Origin: Bradyrhizobium sp. SK17
GTDB lineage: Bacteria; Pseudomonadota; Alphaproteobacteria; Rhizobiales; Xanthobacteraceae
NCBI RefSeq assembly: GCF_002831585.1
Contig: NZ_CP025113.1
Coordinates: 6,835,001-6,899,000 of the forward strand
Direction: 5' to 3'
DNA length: 64,000 nucleotides
Within the stretch, counting starts at the first letter, position 1. Each line of letters begins with the position of its first letter. Both the position numbers and the translations under genes were made by a program. Positions 18,083 through 27,036 of the stretch are shown in pieces. The notes under the pieces are model-generated. The model saw only the letters and a program-made list of their open reading frames with translations, ran no database searches and had not been told where the DNA came from.

Positions 18083-19387
18083 TCAAGCCTTGATGACGTT
18101 GTCTGCTGGCCCGACAAACTTACCACGGCAATCGACTATCAGCGGCGCCTCCGAGACTAACAACTCGTAGTCAAACCGGTCGTGGTCTGTGGCAAGCAAT
18201 ACGCAGTCGAACTGCTGCAGAACGCCTTTGCTCAACGGTACGCTTGCCAGATCGAAAGAATGCGCTCTCATCTTGGGGAACGAAGGTACGTGCGGATCAC
18301 TGTAGGCAATCTCTGCTCCTAGATCCCGCAGCTTCTCCATCAAAAGAACCGAGGGAGACTCTCGCACATCGTCCACATTTTTCTTGTAAGCAATCCCGAG
18401 CACCAGAATCGAACTTCCCTTAATGGACTTGTTTCTCTGATTAAGAGCCAAGGACAGTTTAGAAATCACGTAGTCCGGCATCGAGGAATTGATCTCGCCA
18501 GCGAGTTCGATGAAGCGCGTGTGCATGCCGTATTCGCGCGCCTTCCATGTCAGATAGAATGGATCAATTGGAATGCAGTGTCCGCCGATGCCGGGTCCGG
18601 GATAATACGGAACGAAGCCGAACGGCTTGGTGGCTGCGGCGCGAATCACTTCGTGAATATCGATCCCCATCTTGTCGGCGACAAGCTTCATCTCGTTGAC
18701 TAGACCAATATTCACCGAGCGATGGATGTTCTCCAGCAGCTTCGTCAACTCGGCGGCCCGCGTCGAGCTTACGGGAACGACCCTGTCGATCACCTGACGA
18801 TAGAGAGCAATGCCAGCCTCAAGGCATGCGGGTGTGCAACCACCACAGACCTTCGGAATTGACCGGGTCGAGAAGCTTGGGTTACCGGGATCTTCGCGCT
18901 CTGGAGAAAAGACCAGAAATATGTCTTGGCCGATAGTGAGGCCGAATTTTTCGATGCGCGGCTTTAACTCTTCCTCAGTTGTGCCAGGATAGGTCGTGCT
19001 TTCAAGTGACAAAACCATCCCCTGATGCAAATACGGCAGAAGCGATTCTGTCGTATCTAGTACAAAGCTCAGATCGGGTTCGCGATATTTGTTGAGCGGC
19101 GTTGGAACACAGAGAATAAGTGCATCGACATCTCTCGCGCGGGAGAAATCGGTCGTCGGCTCGAAGCCAAGCCTCGTCGCAGCCTTGATGCTGCCGCTCG
19201 ATATATGCTCGATATAGGACTGACCGGCTTGAAGTGCATCGACTTTAGTCTGGTCAATATCAAAGCCAACGACCTTGTAGCCTACTTCGGCATAACGCAG
19301 CATGAGCGGAAGGCCGACGTAGCCCAAGCCCACGATGCCGATTACGGCTGTTCTATCGTCCAGTTTAGCGATCAACTCGGATTTCAT
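18083..19387 (-). CDS. Nucleotide-sugar 6-dehydrogenase, UDP-GlcNAc/UDP-ManNAc dehydrogenase type (WbpA/WecC family)
   Basis: A 434-residue NAD-dependent enzyme that oxidises C6 of a UDP-N-acetylhexosamine to the uronic acid. The Rossmann motif is [13 protein letters not shown], the substrate lysine region is [16 protein letters not shown], and the catalytic Cys271 lies in [13 protein letters not shown], which is the WbpA/WecC form. The C-terminal domain has [18 protein letters not shown] at 19387 starts six residues before the core and fits the family length. It supplies the uronic acid for the WbpB-E-D-I steps encoded elsewhere in the cluster. It follows the 2-epimerase gene after a 186-base gap in which I see nothing definite. 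Confidence 0.92.
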   Translation of the reverse strand: MKSELIAKLDDRTAVIGIVGLGYVGLPLMLRYAEVGYKVVGFDIDQTKVDALQAGQSYIEHISSGSIKAATRLGFEPTTDFSRARDVDALILCVPTPLNKYREPDLSFVLDTTESLLPYLHQGMVLSLESTTYPGTTEEELKPRIEKFGLTIGQDIFLVFSPEREDPGNPSFSTRSIPKVCGGCTPACLEAGIALYRQVIDRVVPVSSTRAAELTKLLENIHRSVNIGLVNEMKLVADKMGIDIHEVIRAAATKPFGFVPYYPGPGIGGHCIPIDPFYLTWKAREYGMHTRFIELAGEINSSMPDYVISKLSLALNQRNKSIKGSSILVLGIAYKKNVDDVRESPSVLLMEKLRDLGAEIAYSDPHVPSFPKMRAHSFDLASVPLSKGVLQQFDCVLLATDHDRFDYELLVSEAPLIVDCRGKFVGPADNVIKA

Positions 19388-19573
19388 GTCATCACTCTTG
19401 CTAGGCTGTTGCGACGGCCGGCTTGAAAGGCATCGAATTTGGACGCTGAAATAGCGCTGTAGCGACGAGGCCGCAATCCTGGAACGGACGGATACGCGCC
19501 GCCTACCGAAAGTCGACAAAACGGACTTTGGCGACAAGCTTGCTGAACAAGGACGCGATTCGCGGCGCCCCTT

Positions 19574-20623
19574 TCATCTTGGCGCACATGAGCCTAATAG
19601 CCGGACGACGTCATGGGCCGCGCGACCAGTCCCATACTCGTTTATGTCACGTCGCACGGACTTAACTGGCCCTTTCCAGAGCCGATTCCATCCGCTTGCA
19701 ACCGTCTCGGTCCATTCAGTTTCATCGCGTAGCGTTACGCATGGCACGCGGTGAAAATATGCCTCTTTTTGCAAACCGCCGGAGTCCGTGTACACCTCGG
19801 TGGCGTGATGCAGCAGCTTTGCCATGTCGAGATAGCCGACCGGCTCGATGATGCGGAGCCCGTCCAGGCTCACACCCAACCGCGCTGCGGCGTGCCGGGT
19901 ACGCGGATGCAGCGGCAGCACGACGGTGCGCCCGCGCGCCTGCTCGAGCAGGAACTTAACGACGTCGCGCAGCCGTTCCGGGTCGTCGGTATTCTCGGCA
20001 CGGTGCACGGTCGCAAGCGCATATTGGCCGGGCTCAAGCTGCAGCTCAGCCAGGATACCGGACCCGGTCTCCGCCTTCTCGAGAGCGAACATGGTGGCGT
20101 CGTACATGACGTCGCCGACGTGATGTACGCCCTCAGTCACGCCCTCTGCCGCAAGGTTCGCGATGGCCGTCGCGGTGGGACAGAAGTGCAATGTCGAGAG
20201 ATGATCCGTCACAATCCGGTTCAACTCTTCCGGCATCCGCCGGTTGAAGGAACGGAGTCCCGCTTCGACATGGGCGACCGGGATGTGAAGCTTGGCCGCG
20301 GCCAGCGAGCCGGCCAGCGTCGAGTTTGTGTCGCCATACACCACAACCCAGTCCGGCTTTTCGGCAAGCAGGATCGGCTCGATCGCCATCAGCATTCGCC
20401 CGGTCATGTCGCCGTGGCCGCCGCCATTGATGTCCAGATGATGCTTCGGCTTCGGGATGGATAATTCCTCGAAGAACAGGTCGGACATGTTTGCGTCGAA
20501 ATGCTGGCCGGTGTGAATCATCACTTCCGCCAATCCATCCGTTTCGCGGATGGCCCGGCTGACCGCTGCGGCCTTGATGAACTGCGGTCGCGCGCCGACC
20601 ACAGTGAGAATTTTGACGGACAT
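19574..20623 (-). CDS. wecB: UDP-N-acetylglucosamine 2-epimerase, non-hydrolysing (WecB/WbpI family)
   Basis: A 349-residue GT-B-fold epimerase. Conserved blocks are VVGARPQFIKAAA, HTGQHFDANMSDLFFEEL, VYGDTNSTLAGSLAA, HVEAGLRSFNRRMPEE, and in the second domain TDSGGLQKEA and TLRDETEWTET. These include the family's active-site Asp, Glu and His residues. It inverts C2 of UDP-GlcNAc or, if WbpI-like, of UDP-GlcNAc3NAcA to give the manno form. The ATG at 20623 overlaps the stop of the upstream epimerase gene, so the two are coupled. Which of the two substrates is used cannot be decided by eye. Confidence 0.92.
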   Translation of the reverse strand: MSVKILTVVGARPQFIKAAAVSRAIRETDGLAEVMIHTGQHFDANMSDLFFEELSIPKPKHHLDINGGGHGDMTGRMLMAIEPILLAEKPDWVVVYGDTNSTLAGSLAAAKLHIPVAHVEAGLRSFNRRMPEELNRIVTDHLSTLHFCPTATAIANLAAEGVTEGVHHVGDVMYDATMFALEKAETGSGILAELQLEPGQYALATVHRAENTDDPERLRDVVKFLLEQARGRTVVLPLHPRTRHAAARLGVSLDGLRIIEPVGYLDMAKLLHHATEVYTDSGGLQKEAYFHRVPCVTLRDETEWTETVASGWNRLWKGPVKSVRRDINEYGTGRAAHDVVRLLGSCAPR

Positions 20624-21681
20624 CAGGAATACTTCGCGACGTCGGGCACATGCGCAACGTGGTTGCGCATGCAGCCGAGGATGCGGTCGCGGTTCTCCCG
20701 CGTCCACGCAACGGTCCGCCGCAGGCCCTCTTCATGCGCGACGCTCGCCGCGAACCCGAGCTTCTCGCGCGCCTTCGCGGGATCACCGAAGCGCTGGCCC
20801 GACCTGTCCCAGTCGCGCGCCGGCGTCAGCGCGATCGGCGTCTGGTTGCCGGTGATCGCGTTCACCCGCTTCGCCAGTTCGAGGATGCTGGTCTCGACGC
20901 CCGAGGCAAGATTGTAGATCTCGCCGGGATCGCCCGAGAGCGCGCAAGCCATCAATCCCCGCGCCATGTCCTCGACATAGATGAAGTCGCGGGACGCGAT
21001 CCCGCCATTCTCGACGGGAAGTGCTTCGTCGTTGAGCGCCTTCCAGATGAAGGTCGGGGTGACGTTCCGCCAGACCGTGTGAACGGTGCCGCGCCAGCGC
21101 CCGGCTCCCAGTATCTCGCCCGGACCATAGACGTTTTGGAATCGCGCCTTCACGAAGGGCAGCTTGTAGCGGGAGAAATAGTAGTTGCCGTACATCTCCC
21201 CGATCAGCTTGGAGATCGAATAGGGGCTGTCGTGGTACAGCGAGACCGGAGCATCCTCCGTCGTCGCCGACGCGCCATCGAAGGTCTTCTCGGCCACCGC
21301 GCAACCCGCCGCAGCATACACCACCTTCCGCAGCGAGCGGATGCCCTTGAGCCGTTCGAACAGCTTCAGGCTGGTCAGCGTGTTGTTGTCGTGATCCGCC
21401 ATCGGATCGGCAATCGACGACTGGTTGCCGTGGAAACACGCCAGATGGAACGCGAAGTCGAGATCTTCGGGCAATGCGGCGAGCACGGCGTCATCGGTGA
21501 TCGGACGCGACACGAACTGGATCCGGGGATCTCCCGGCACGTTCGAGGCGTCTGCCGACAGAAGATTGTCTACGACGATGATCTTGGCCGGCGCTTGCTC
21601 GAGCAGCAGCCGGACGAGATTTGAGCCGACGAACCCGGCTCCGCCGACGACGAGTATGGTCGATCCGTTGAATGACTTCAT
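20623..21681 (-). CDS. NAD-dependent epimerase/dehydratase (extended SDR), WbmF-like
   Basis: A 352-residue extended SDR. The cofactor motif is VVGGAGFVGSNLV, the catalytic tyrosine and lysine are in YSISK, and FQNVYGPGE and RDFIYVEDMARG are standard substrate-domain blocks. It is the first of three SDR genes in tandem followed by wecB and the WbpA-like dehydrogenase. The set recalls the Bordetella wbmF-G-H-I block (SDR enzymes plus an AsnB-like protein) for diacetamido-galacturonic acid O-antigen; that comparison is from memory. Likely a C4 or other epimerase on a UDP-diacetamido-uronic acid. It is separated from the next SDR by 2 bases. Confidence 0.87.
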   Translation of the reverse strand: MKSFNGSTILVVGGAGFVGSNLVRLLLEQAPAKIIVVDNLLSADASNVPGDPRIQFVSRPITDDAVLAALPEDLDFAFHLACFHGNQSSIADPMADHDNNTLTSLKLFERLKGIRSLRKVVYAAAGCAVAEKTFDGASATTEDAPVSLYHDSPYSISKLIGEMYGNYYFSRYKLPFVKARFQNVYGPGEILGAGRWRGTVHTVWRNVTPTFIWKALNDEALPVENGGIASRDFIYVEDMARGLMACALSGDPGEIYNLASGVETSILELAKRVNAITGNQTPIALTPARDWDRSGQRFGDPAKAREKLGFAASVAHEEGLRRTVAWTRENRDRILGCMRNHVAHVPDVAKYS

Positions 21682-21683
21682 GA

Positions 21684-22616
21684 TCAGCTCTTTGGTGCCG
21701 CCAGGTGACTATAGACATCGCTCACGCCATGGGCGTCGTACCATGCAAGGAGACGCCGAATGGTCTCATCGAACGGCACCTTGGCCTGCCATCCGAGCAA
21801 CGCACGGGTCCGGCTCGGATCCGGAACGACGGACGGTACGTCGTCATCGCCGACCGGCACCACCTTCACGTCGGGATCGGCCGGCAGTCCGAGGTGGGAC
21901 CGCACGAGGTCGTAGATCTCCTTGATCGAGTGGCCGATCCCGCTCGAGACGTTGAAGACCCCGGTCGGCGCCTGCTCGGCCATCGCGAGATCGACCGCGG
22001 CCAGGAAGTCGGACATGTCGAGGAAGTCGCGCTGCGCATCGCTGCAGAAACAGCCCTGCCCTGCCTTGAGGCGCTTGTAGAAGGTCGGGATCGGACCGAT
22101 CGCCAAACGAGGCCCGGTCACGTTGGCGAGCCGCAGCGACATGTAGGGCAGGCCGCTCATCGCCAGATATTGTTCACCGGCCACCTTCGAGATTCCGTAG
22201 CTGGTGAACGGCCGCAGCGGATGCTCGACCGGGATCGGCGTGGTTTCCGGCCGGCCATAGCACAGCACGGTCTGGAAGTTCAGGATCCGGTCCACGCCGG
22301 CGGCACGCGCGGCATCGATCACGTTCACGGTGCCGTCGACATTCGTCGCGATGTCTTCGCGCCAATTCGCCGGATCCTTGTAGGAAGCCGCCGAATGCAC
22401 GACGTGCGTGGGTCGGAATTTCTCGAACGCCGAAGCGACGAGATCCCGATCGACGATCGACCCCTCGATCAAGGTCAAGCCCGGAAGCGCGGGCACAACC
22501 TCGCGCTTGCCGGTGGCGAAATTGTCGATCACGAGAATCTCGTGGCCCTGCGGCAGCCAGTGCTCGATCAGGTTCGAGCCGAGGCAGCCCGCGCCGCCAG
22601 TGATGATGATGCGCAT
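21684..22616 (-). CDS. NAD-dependent epimerase/dehydratase (extended SDR), WbmG/WbmI-like paralogue 1
   Basis: A 310-residue extended SDR starting at the ATG at 22616, directly at the Rossmann strand IIITGGAGCLGSN. Catalytic Tyr/Lys lie in YGISK. It shares unusual blocks with the next gene's product: HSAASYKDPANW, NFQTVLCYG, RLANVTGPR, GPIPTFYKRLKAGQGCF and the PDPSRT motif, so the two arose by duplication. Expected to epimerise a nucleotide-linked amino-uronic acid in the glycan pathway. Substrate and stereochemistry are not deducible here. Gaps to both neighbours are below 15 bases. Confidence 0.87.
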   Translation of the reverse strand: MRIIITGGAGCLGSNLIEHWLPQGHEILVIDNFATGKREVVPALPGLTLIEGSIVDRDLVASAFEKFRPTHVVHSAASYKDPANWREDIATNVDGTVNVIDAARAAGVDRILNFQTVLCYGRPETTPIPVEHPLRPFTSYGISKVAGEQYLAMSGLPYMSLRLANVTGPRLAIGPIPTFYKRLKAGQGCFCSDAQRDFLDMSDFLAAVDLAMAEQAPTGVFNVSSGIGHSIKEIYDLVRSHLGLPADPDVKVVPVGDDDVPSVVPDPSRTRALLGWQAKVPFDETIRRLLAWYDAHGVSDVYSHLAAPKS

Positions 22617-22629
22617 CTTGCCGTTCCGA

Positions 22630-23577
22630 TCAGGTGCGGATTTCCGCACGCGCTTCCTTCAGGTGCGTATAGCCACCGACGACGCCTTCCTTCTCCCAGC
22701 GCTCGACCGACAGGCGAGCGATCTCGTCCAGCGACGTGAATTCGACGTCACCGAAATCCTTGAACGTGCGGGACGGGTCGAGCAAGATCGAAGGCGCGTC
22801 GTCCGGGCCGAGCGGCTTCACCTCGGGCTCCGGATAGTCGTTGATCTTCATGGCCCGCACCACGGAATCGTAGAGCTCCTTGATGGCGACGTCCTTGCCC
22901 GAGGAGAAGTGATAGGTGCCGTGGCCGACGCCATCGGCGGCCTTGACAACGACGCGGGCGAGATCGCCAGCATAGCAGAAGTCGCGGCGCGCCGGGGTGA
23001 CGAAGCACTTCTGCCCCTTTGCAAGCCGCCCGTAGAAGATCGGCAGCGGCCCCGACACGTTTCGCGGCCCGATCACGTTGGCAAGGCGGAACGTTACCCA
23101 TTCCACTCCGGAGAACTGCACGTAATTCTCGCCGGCTGTCTTCGAGATGGCGTAGCTGGAATTGACGGGATTGATGGGATGGTCAAGCTGAATCGGCGAC
23201 TGGAGCGGCTTGGTACCGTAGCAAAGCGCAGTCTGAAAGTAGACAAGACGGGATACGCCGAAGGTCTTGCAGGCTTTCGCGACATTGGCCGTGCCGACCG
23301 CATTCACCAGCGCATCACTGCTCCAGTCTTCCGGATCCTTGTAGGACGCGGCCGTGTGAATCACGACCTCCGGGCGGAAATCGGAGAACAGTCGATCGAT
23401 CACCTCGACGTTTGCAATCGAGTCCTCGACCAGGGTCAGATTGTCGTGCTTGGTGAGATTGTCGGCTCTGCCGGTCGCATAATTGTCGATCGCGACCACG
23501 GTGTCGCCACGCGACAACAGCATGTCGATGACCGTTGATCCAACCTGTCCGGCTCCGCCGGTTACGAAAATCTTCAT
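22630..23577 (-). CDS. NAD-dependent epimerase/dehydratase (extended SDR), WbmG/WbmI-like paralogue 2
   Basis: A 315-residue extended SDR. Cofactor motif VTGGAGQVGSTV, catalytic YAISK, and the family blocks HTAASYKDPEDW, YFQTALCYG, RLANVIGPRNVSGPLP and LDPSRTFKDFG. These closely recall the structurally studied Bordetella WbmG/WbmI enzymes of uronamide O-antigen synthesis (recalled family knowledge). ATG at 23577 starts at the first beta strand; an ATG three codons earlier is possible. It follows the AsnB-like gene by 23 bases in the same operon, as expected if epimerisation and amidation act on one sugar. Confidence 0.88.
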   Translation of the reverse strand: MKIFVTGGAGQVGSTVIDMLLSRGDTVVAIDNYATGRADNLTKHDNLTLVEDSIANVEVIDRLFSDFRPEVVIHTAASYKDPEDWSSDALVNAVGTANVAKACKTFGVSRLVYFQTALCYGTKPLQSPIQLDHPINPVNSSYAISKTAGENYVQFSGVEWVTFRLANVIGPRNVSGPLPIFYGRLAKGQKCFVTPARRDFCYAGDLARVVVKAADGVGHGTYHFSSGKDVAIKELYDSVVRAMKINDYPEPEVKPLGPDDAPSILLDPSRTFKDFGDVEFTSLDEIARLSVERWEKEGVVGGYTHLKEARAEIRT

Positions 23578-23600
23578 AGCCACCATCCAGATTGAGAAGT

Positions 23601-25517
23601 TTAAGCCTTGACCATCGCGCGAAACTCGGCTGCCCGGTCGTGAAAGCGCTGATGCCAGAGCTCCAGACTGAGAAGCCCCCACGTCTTTCGGGAGAAGCGT
23701 GATTGCCCACCGAAGCTGGAAAGCACGACATCACTATTGAAGAACGGACGATGCTTCGAACGCTGTTCGCCGAAAACGTCCAGGACAAAGTCCTTGAGCT
23801 CACCGTCGAACCATTCCTTCAGCGGCACCGGAAAACCCATCTTGTCGCGCCGCTGCAACAGCGCCTTCGGCAGTGTGTCACGATAAGCCGTTTTCATGAG
23901 CTGCTTCATCTGCCCGCCCATGAACTTCACGTCGGCCGGCACTGTGGCAAGGAACTCGACAAGAGGATGATCCAGCAGCGGCACGCGACTCTCCAGGCCG
24001 TGCGCCATGCTCATGCGGTCCTCGACGTGGAGCAGCGCCGGCAACAGGCTCTTGAAGTCGAAGTGCGTCATCTTGTCGAAGTAGGCTTCCTTCCGCACAT
24101 TGTCTTTGTTGTTGAAAATGGCGCGGAAGGACTCGAACACAGCCTCCTTGTTCAGCGCACTCCAGTCGACCTCACCGACCATGTCAGTCGAACGATCGAC
24201 CAGGCGGAAGTATCTCCGATCAAGATCCTCGAACAGGCCGGCGCGCCAAAACTCCTTGATCATGGGCTTGTATTCACGCAGCAGACCGAGATTGGGCACG
24301 ATGGACTCGATCGTGACCACGTAGTGACCGCTCTGATAGGTGCCGTCGATAGCTGCCTTGATGCACTGCTCGAAATAAGCGACCAGATAGCGCGCATAGC
24401 CGCCGAGCAGTTCGTCGCCGCCCTGCCCGCCCAGCACGACCTTGACATTCTTCGCGGCCAGCGCGGACACCATGTATTGCGGAAACGACCCCGGTCCGGC
24501 CACCGGGAAGTCAAGGTGATAGATGACATCGCCGATGCTATTGCGGAAATCTGCGGCAGTGATGTCGACCATGTGGAGCGACATATCCGCCAGATCGGTC
24601 ACCGTCTTCGCATAGCCGCTCTCATCATACCCCGAAAATTCGAGGAAGCGGCCATGGAATGCGTCACGACTGCGATGATCCAGCTTGGCAGCCAAGAGCG
24701 CAACAAGACTGGAGTCGAGCCCACCCGACACATAGCCGCCGACCGGAACGTCGGAGCGCAGATGGACCTGCATGGAGTCGGATAGCAGCTCGGTGAAGCG
24801 CCGCTCGAAGTAGCTAGGACTGCGATCGAAATCGACGTCGTACTGCACGTCCCAATACCGGGACGTCGCGACGTCGCCGCCCTGAACTCGAAGCAGATGG
24901 CCGGGCAGCAGAGTGGAGATCCCCTTAAATAGGGTCTTCTTGCCGATTGTGTACTGAAATGTGAGATACTCACTCAGCGCATCGGCGTCGGTTTCGATGT
25001 CGCCCAAGAACGGCAGCAGCGCCTTGGCCTCCGATGCGAAATAGAAGACCCCGTGTTGCACCGTATAATAAAACGGCTTGATCCCAAAACGGTCACGCGC
25101 GGCAAACAGCTTCTTGCTTCGATTGTCCCAGATTGCGAAAGCAAACATCCCGCGCAGATGATCGACGCAGCGCTCGCCCCATTTCTCGTATGCGGCGAGG
25201 ATCACTTCCGTGTCCGAGTTGGATTGGAACGTCCAACCTTTCGAAAGCTGTTCGCGAAGTTCGATGAAATTGTAGATTTCCCCATTGTAGGAAATCACGG
25301 TACCACTCGCGCCCCTCATCGGCTGGGCACCGGCAGGCGTCAAATCGATGATCGCAAGCCGACGGTGAACCAGTCCGACGCTCCCGGCATCATCGCTCCA
25401 TTGCCCCGAGCCATCGGGACCACGATGAGCGATCAAGCCGCTCATCGCGTTGAGCGACGCGATGCCCCCTTCAACGGGATGACCGGACAGAGACGCGAAT
25501 CCTGCAATGCCACACAT
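23601..25517 (-). CDS. asnB: Asparagine synthase-type glutamine amidotransferase, copy 1 (probable uronic acid amidation)
   Basis: A 638-residue AsnB-family protein. Cys2 in MCGIAGF is the glutaminase nucleophile, HRGPDGSG and YNGEIYNF complete the N-terminal Ntn site, and the ATP pyrophosphatase loop SGGLDSS sits at about residue 260 with GGQGGDELLGGY further on. Chemistry: glutamine-derived ammonia is transferred to an AMP-activated carboxylate. In O-antigen loci such as Pseudomonas O6 (WbpS) and Bordetella (WbmH), relatives amidate uronic acids, and the three adjacent SDR epimerases make that the best reading here. Free asparagine synthesis cannot be excluded. Confidence 0.9.
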   Translation of the reverse strand: MCGIAGFASLSGHPVEGGIASLNAMSGLIAHRGPDGSGQWSDDAGSVGLVHRRLAIIDLTPAGAQPMRGASGTVISYNGEIYNFIELREQLSKGWTFQSNSDTEVILAAYEKWGERCVDHLRGMFAFAIWDNRSKKLFAARDRFGIKPFYYTVQHGVFYFASEAKALLPFLGDIETDADALSEYLTFQYTIGKKTLFKGISTLLPGHLLRVQGGDVATSRYWDVQYDVDFDRSPSYFERRFTELLSDSMQVHLRSDVPVGGYVSGGLDSSLVALLAAKLDHRSRDAFHGRFLEFSGYDESGYAKTVTDLADMSLHMVDITAADFRNSIGDVIYHLDFPVAGPGSFPQYMVSALAAKNVKVVLGGQGGDELLGGYARYLVAYFEQCIKAAIDGTYQSGHYVVTIESIVPNLGLLREYKPMIKEFWRAGLFEDLDRRYFRLVDRSTDMVGEVDWSALNKEAVFESFRAIFNNKDNVRKEAYFDKMTHFDFKSLLPALLHVEDRMSMAHGLESRVPLLDHPLVEFLATVPADVKFMGGQMKQLMKTAYRDTLPKALLQRRDKMGFPVPLKEWFDGELKDFVLDVFGEQRSKHRPFFNSDVVLSSFGGQSRFSRKTWGLLSLELWHQRFHDRAAEFRAMVKA

Positions 25518-25562
25518 GAAGTCAGAGAACCCCGATATTCAAGATCACCGAAGACGCCAAAT

Positions 25563-26891
25563 CTATCCGCGAATTCTACGCGCGAGAGCCAACATCTGAC
25601 GGACAAGCGCAACAACAATCGTATGAAGAAAATTGGGTAACAATCTGATTTCCTTCATATCCTCAATGTGATGCTGATGTGCGCGAAGAACGGCGCGGGT
25701 AAACGATTCCCGCAAGGCAAACTCATCGGCGACCGCATCCGGTGATGCACTACAATCAGGGGGTAGCCGCCCCTTCCTGATCGCGACATCACGAACTTCC
25801 GCTAGCAGACCTGCCACAAAATTCCTATAGCGGAACTTCGGATCGTCGACCAATGCGCGGTAACACGCCTCGATCCGTGCTTGGTTGGCGTCCACATCCT
25901 GCATCTGCTCGTAGACTTCTTCGGCATTTGAGCAATCAAGCGCGAGCTCGATGTAGTGCTCGCCTGGGTTCAGTGCGCCGACATAACTGCCGGGCGTCAG
26001 TATCTGGCAGGACCGAGCGATCGCCGCCTCGAACAGACGTGGCCCGGCCGCGGTATACGCCTTCCTCATGTCCTGGCCGGCGAAGCACGTCTGCTCTAGT
26101 TCCTCAAAGCTGGCTGTCGGGTTGCGCTGAAGCTGCAATTCGACACATTCCCTGATCTCCCCTCTCGGATCCAGGAGCGAACTTCCGCTCTCGCAGCCAA
26201 GGGTGAACTTGCAGTTACCCAGAAACTGCAGCCAAGCATCGCCAACAAGAGCGTCGCCCTCCCGTGTCGAGATATCCAGTCTGAGCTTACGATCAGCCAC
26301 TCTCGACCGGAAGCGCTCGCCCAATTCGGCCTTCACCTGGCCTACTCTTCCAAAATATGCCGGCAGCGCCCTCGCCCGATACCCGACATCGATTGGCCGG
26401 TCGTTGAATGGCACGGCAAAGCGCTGCATCAGGCCGATATCGACGTCGTCGATATACCCCGTAAGCGCCTCGAGCACCCGTGCGCTCTCCCGCGCGCGAG
26501 GATAAAACTCTTCGTGATGACCGTAGCATACGGAATAGATGAGATCGACTTTCCAGTCCGAGAGCCACGCATCAAGTACCTCGGCATGATCGTACTCATC
26601 TTGTGGTAACGCCACCTTGACGGCATCTGATTGCGCGACAAAGTCGTAAGCATCGAGAAGCCGATCCAGCCACAGCGATTTTGGCCTCGCCCACCTCCAG
26701 CACAGAAACGTCGTGTCGAGAATGATCGCATCGAACGCCTGCTTGCGGAGACGGGCCGTGACGGGTTGGCGTGCGCTATGCAACGTATATTCGTGTTGAG
26801 GAGCGTACTTAACGAGCGCAAATGCGTGGTTGATCGACGTACGCCGCGCCGAAGCAAGATTGTCCAGTTCGTGAAGGATCAAAATTCGCAC
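25563..26891 (-). CDS. CgeB-like putative glycosyltransferase, stand-alone paralogue A
   Basis: A 442-residue protein of a family that occurs three times in this window. Ordered motifs: PQDEYDHAE (~100), RPIDVGYRARALP, LDISTREGDALVGDAW, CKFTLGCESGSSLLD, and GPRLFEAAIARSCQI followed by HYIELALDCSN, the last part resembling the C-terminal lobe of CgeB/Glyco_trans_1_2 enzymes. No signal peptide or membrane segment. Probably transfers one sugar of the repeat unit; donor and acceptor are unknown. GTG at 26891 is the start. Pairwise order with the next gene suggests a tandem duplication. Confidence 0.7.
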   Translation of the reverse strand: MRILILHELDNLASARRTSINHAFALVKYAPQHEYTLHSARQPVTARLRKQAFDAIILDTTFLCWRWARPKSLWLDRLLDAYDFVAQSDAVKVALPQDEYDHAEVLDAWLSDWKVDLIYSVCYGHHEEFYPRARESARVLEALTGYIDDVDIGLMQRFAVPFNDRPIDVGYRARALPAYFGRVGQVKAELGERFRSRVADRKLRLDISTREGDALVGDAWLQFLGNCKFTLGCESGSSLLDPRGEIRECVELQLQRNPTASFEELEQTCFAGQDMRKAYTAAGPRLFEAAIARSCQILTPGSYVGALNPGEHYIELALDCSNAEEVYEQMQDVDANQARIEACYRALVDDPKFRYRNFVAGLLAEVRDVAIRKGRLPPDCSASPDAVADEFALRESFTRAVLRAHQHHIEDMKEIRLLPNFLHTIVVALVRQMLALARRIRG

Positions 26892-27036
26892 GATCGACTA
26901 TCAATTCTGCACCCAGCGGCATGCAACCAGGCTGCCTTATCGCAGATGCAGCGCTGTTGCATGCTTTTCATTTCGATCCGGCGCATTTTCATCCCCGGGG
27001 AGAGCGCCGAGCACCGGCTCATCGCAAAATCCTCTC

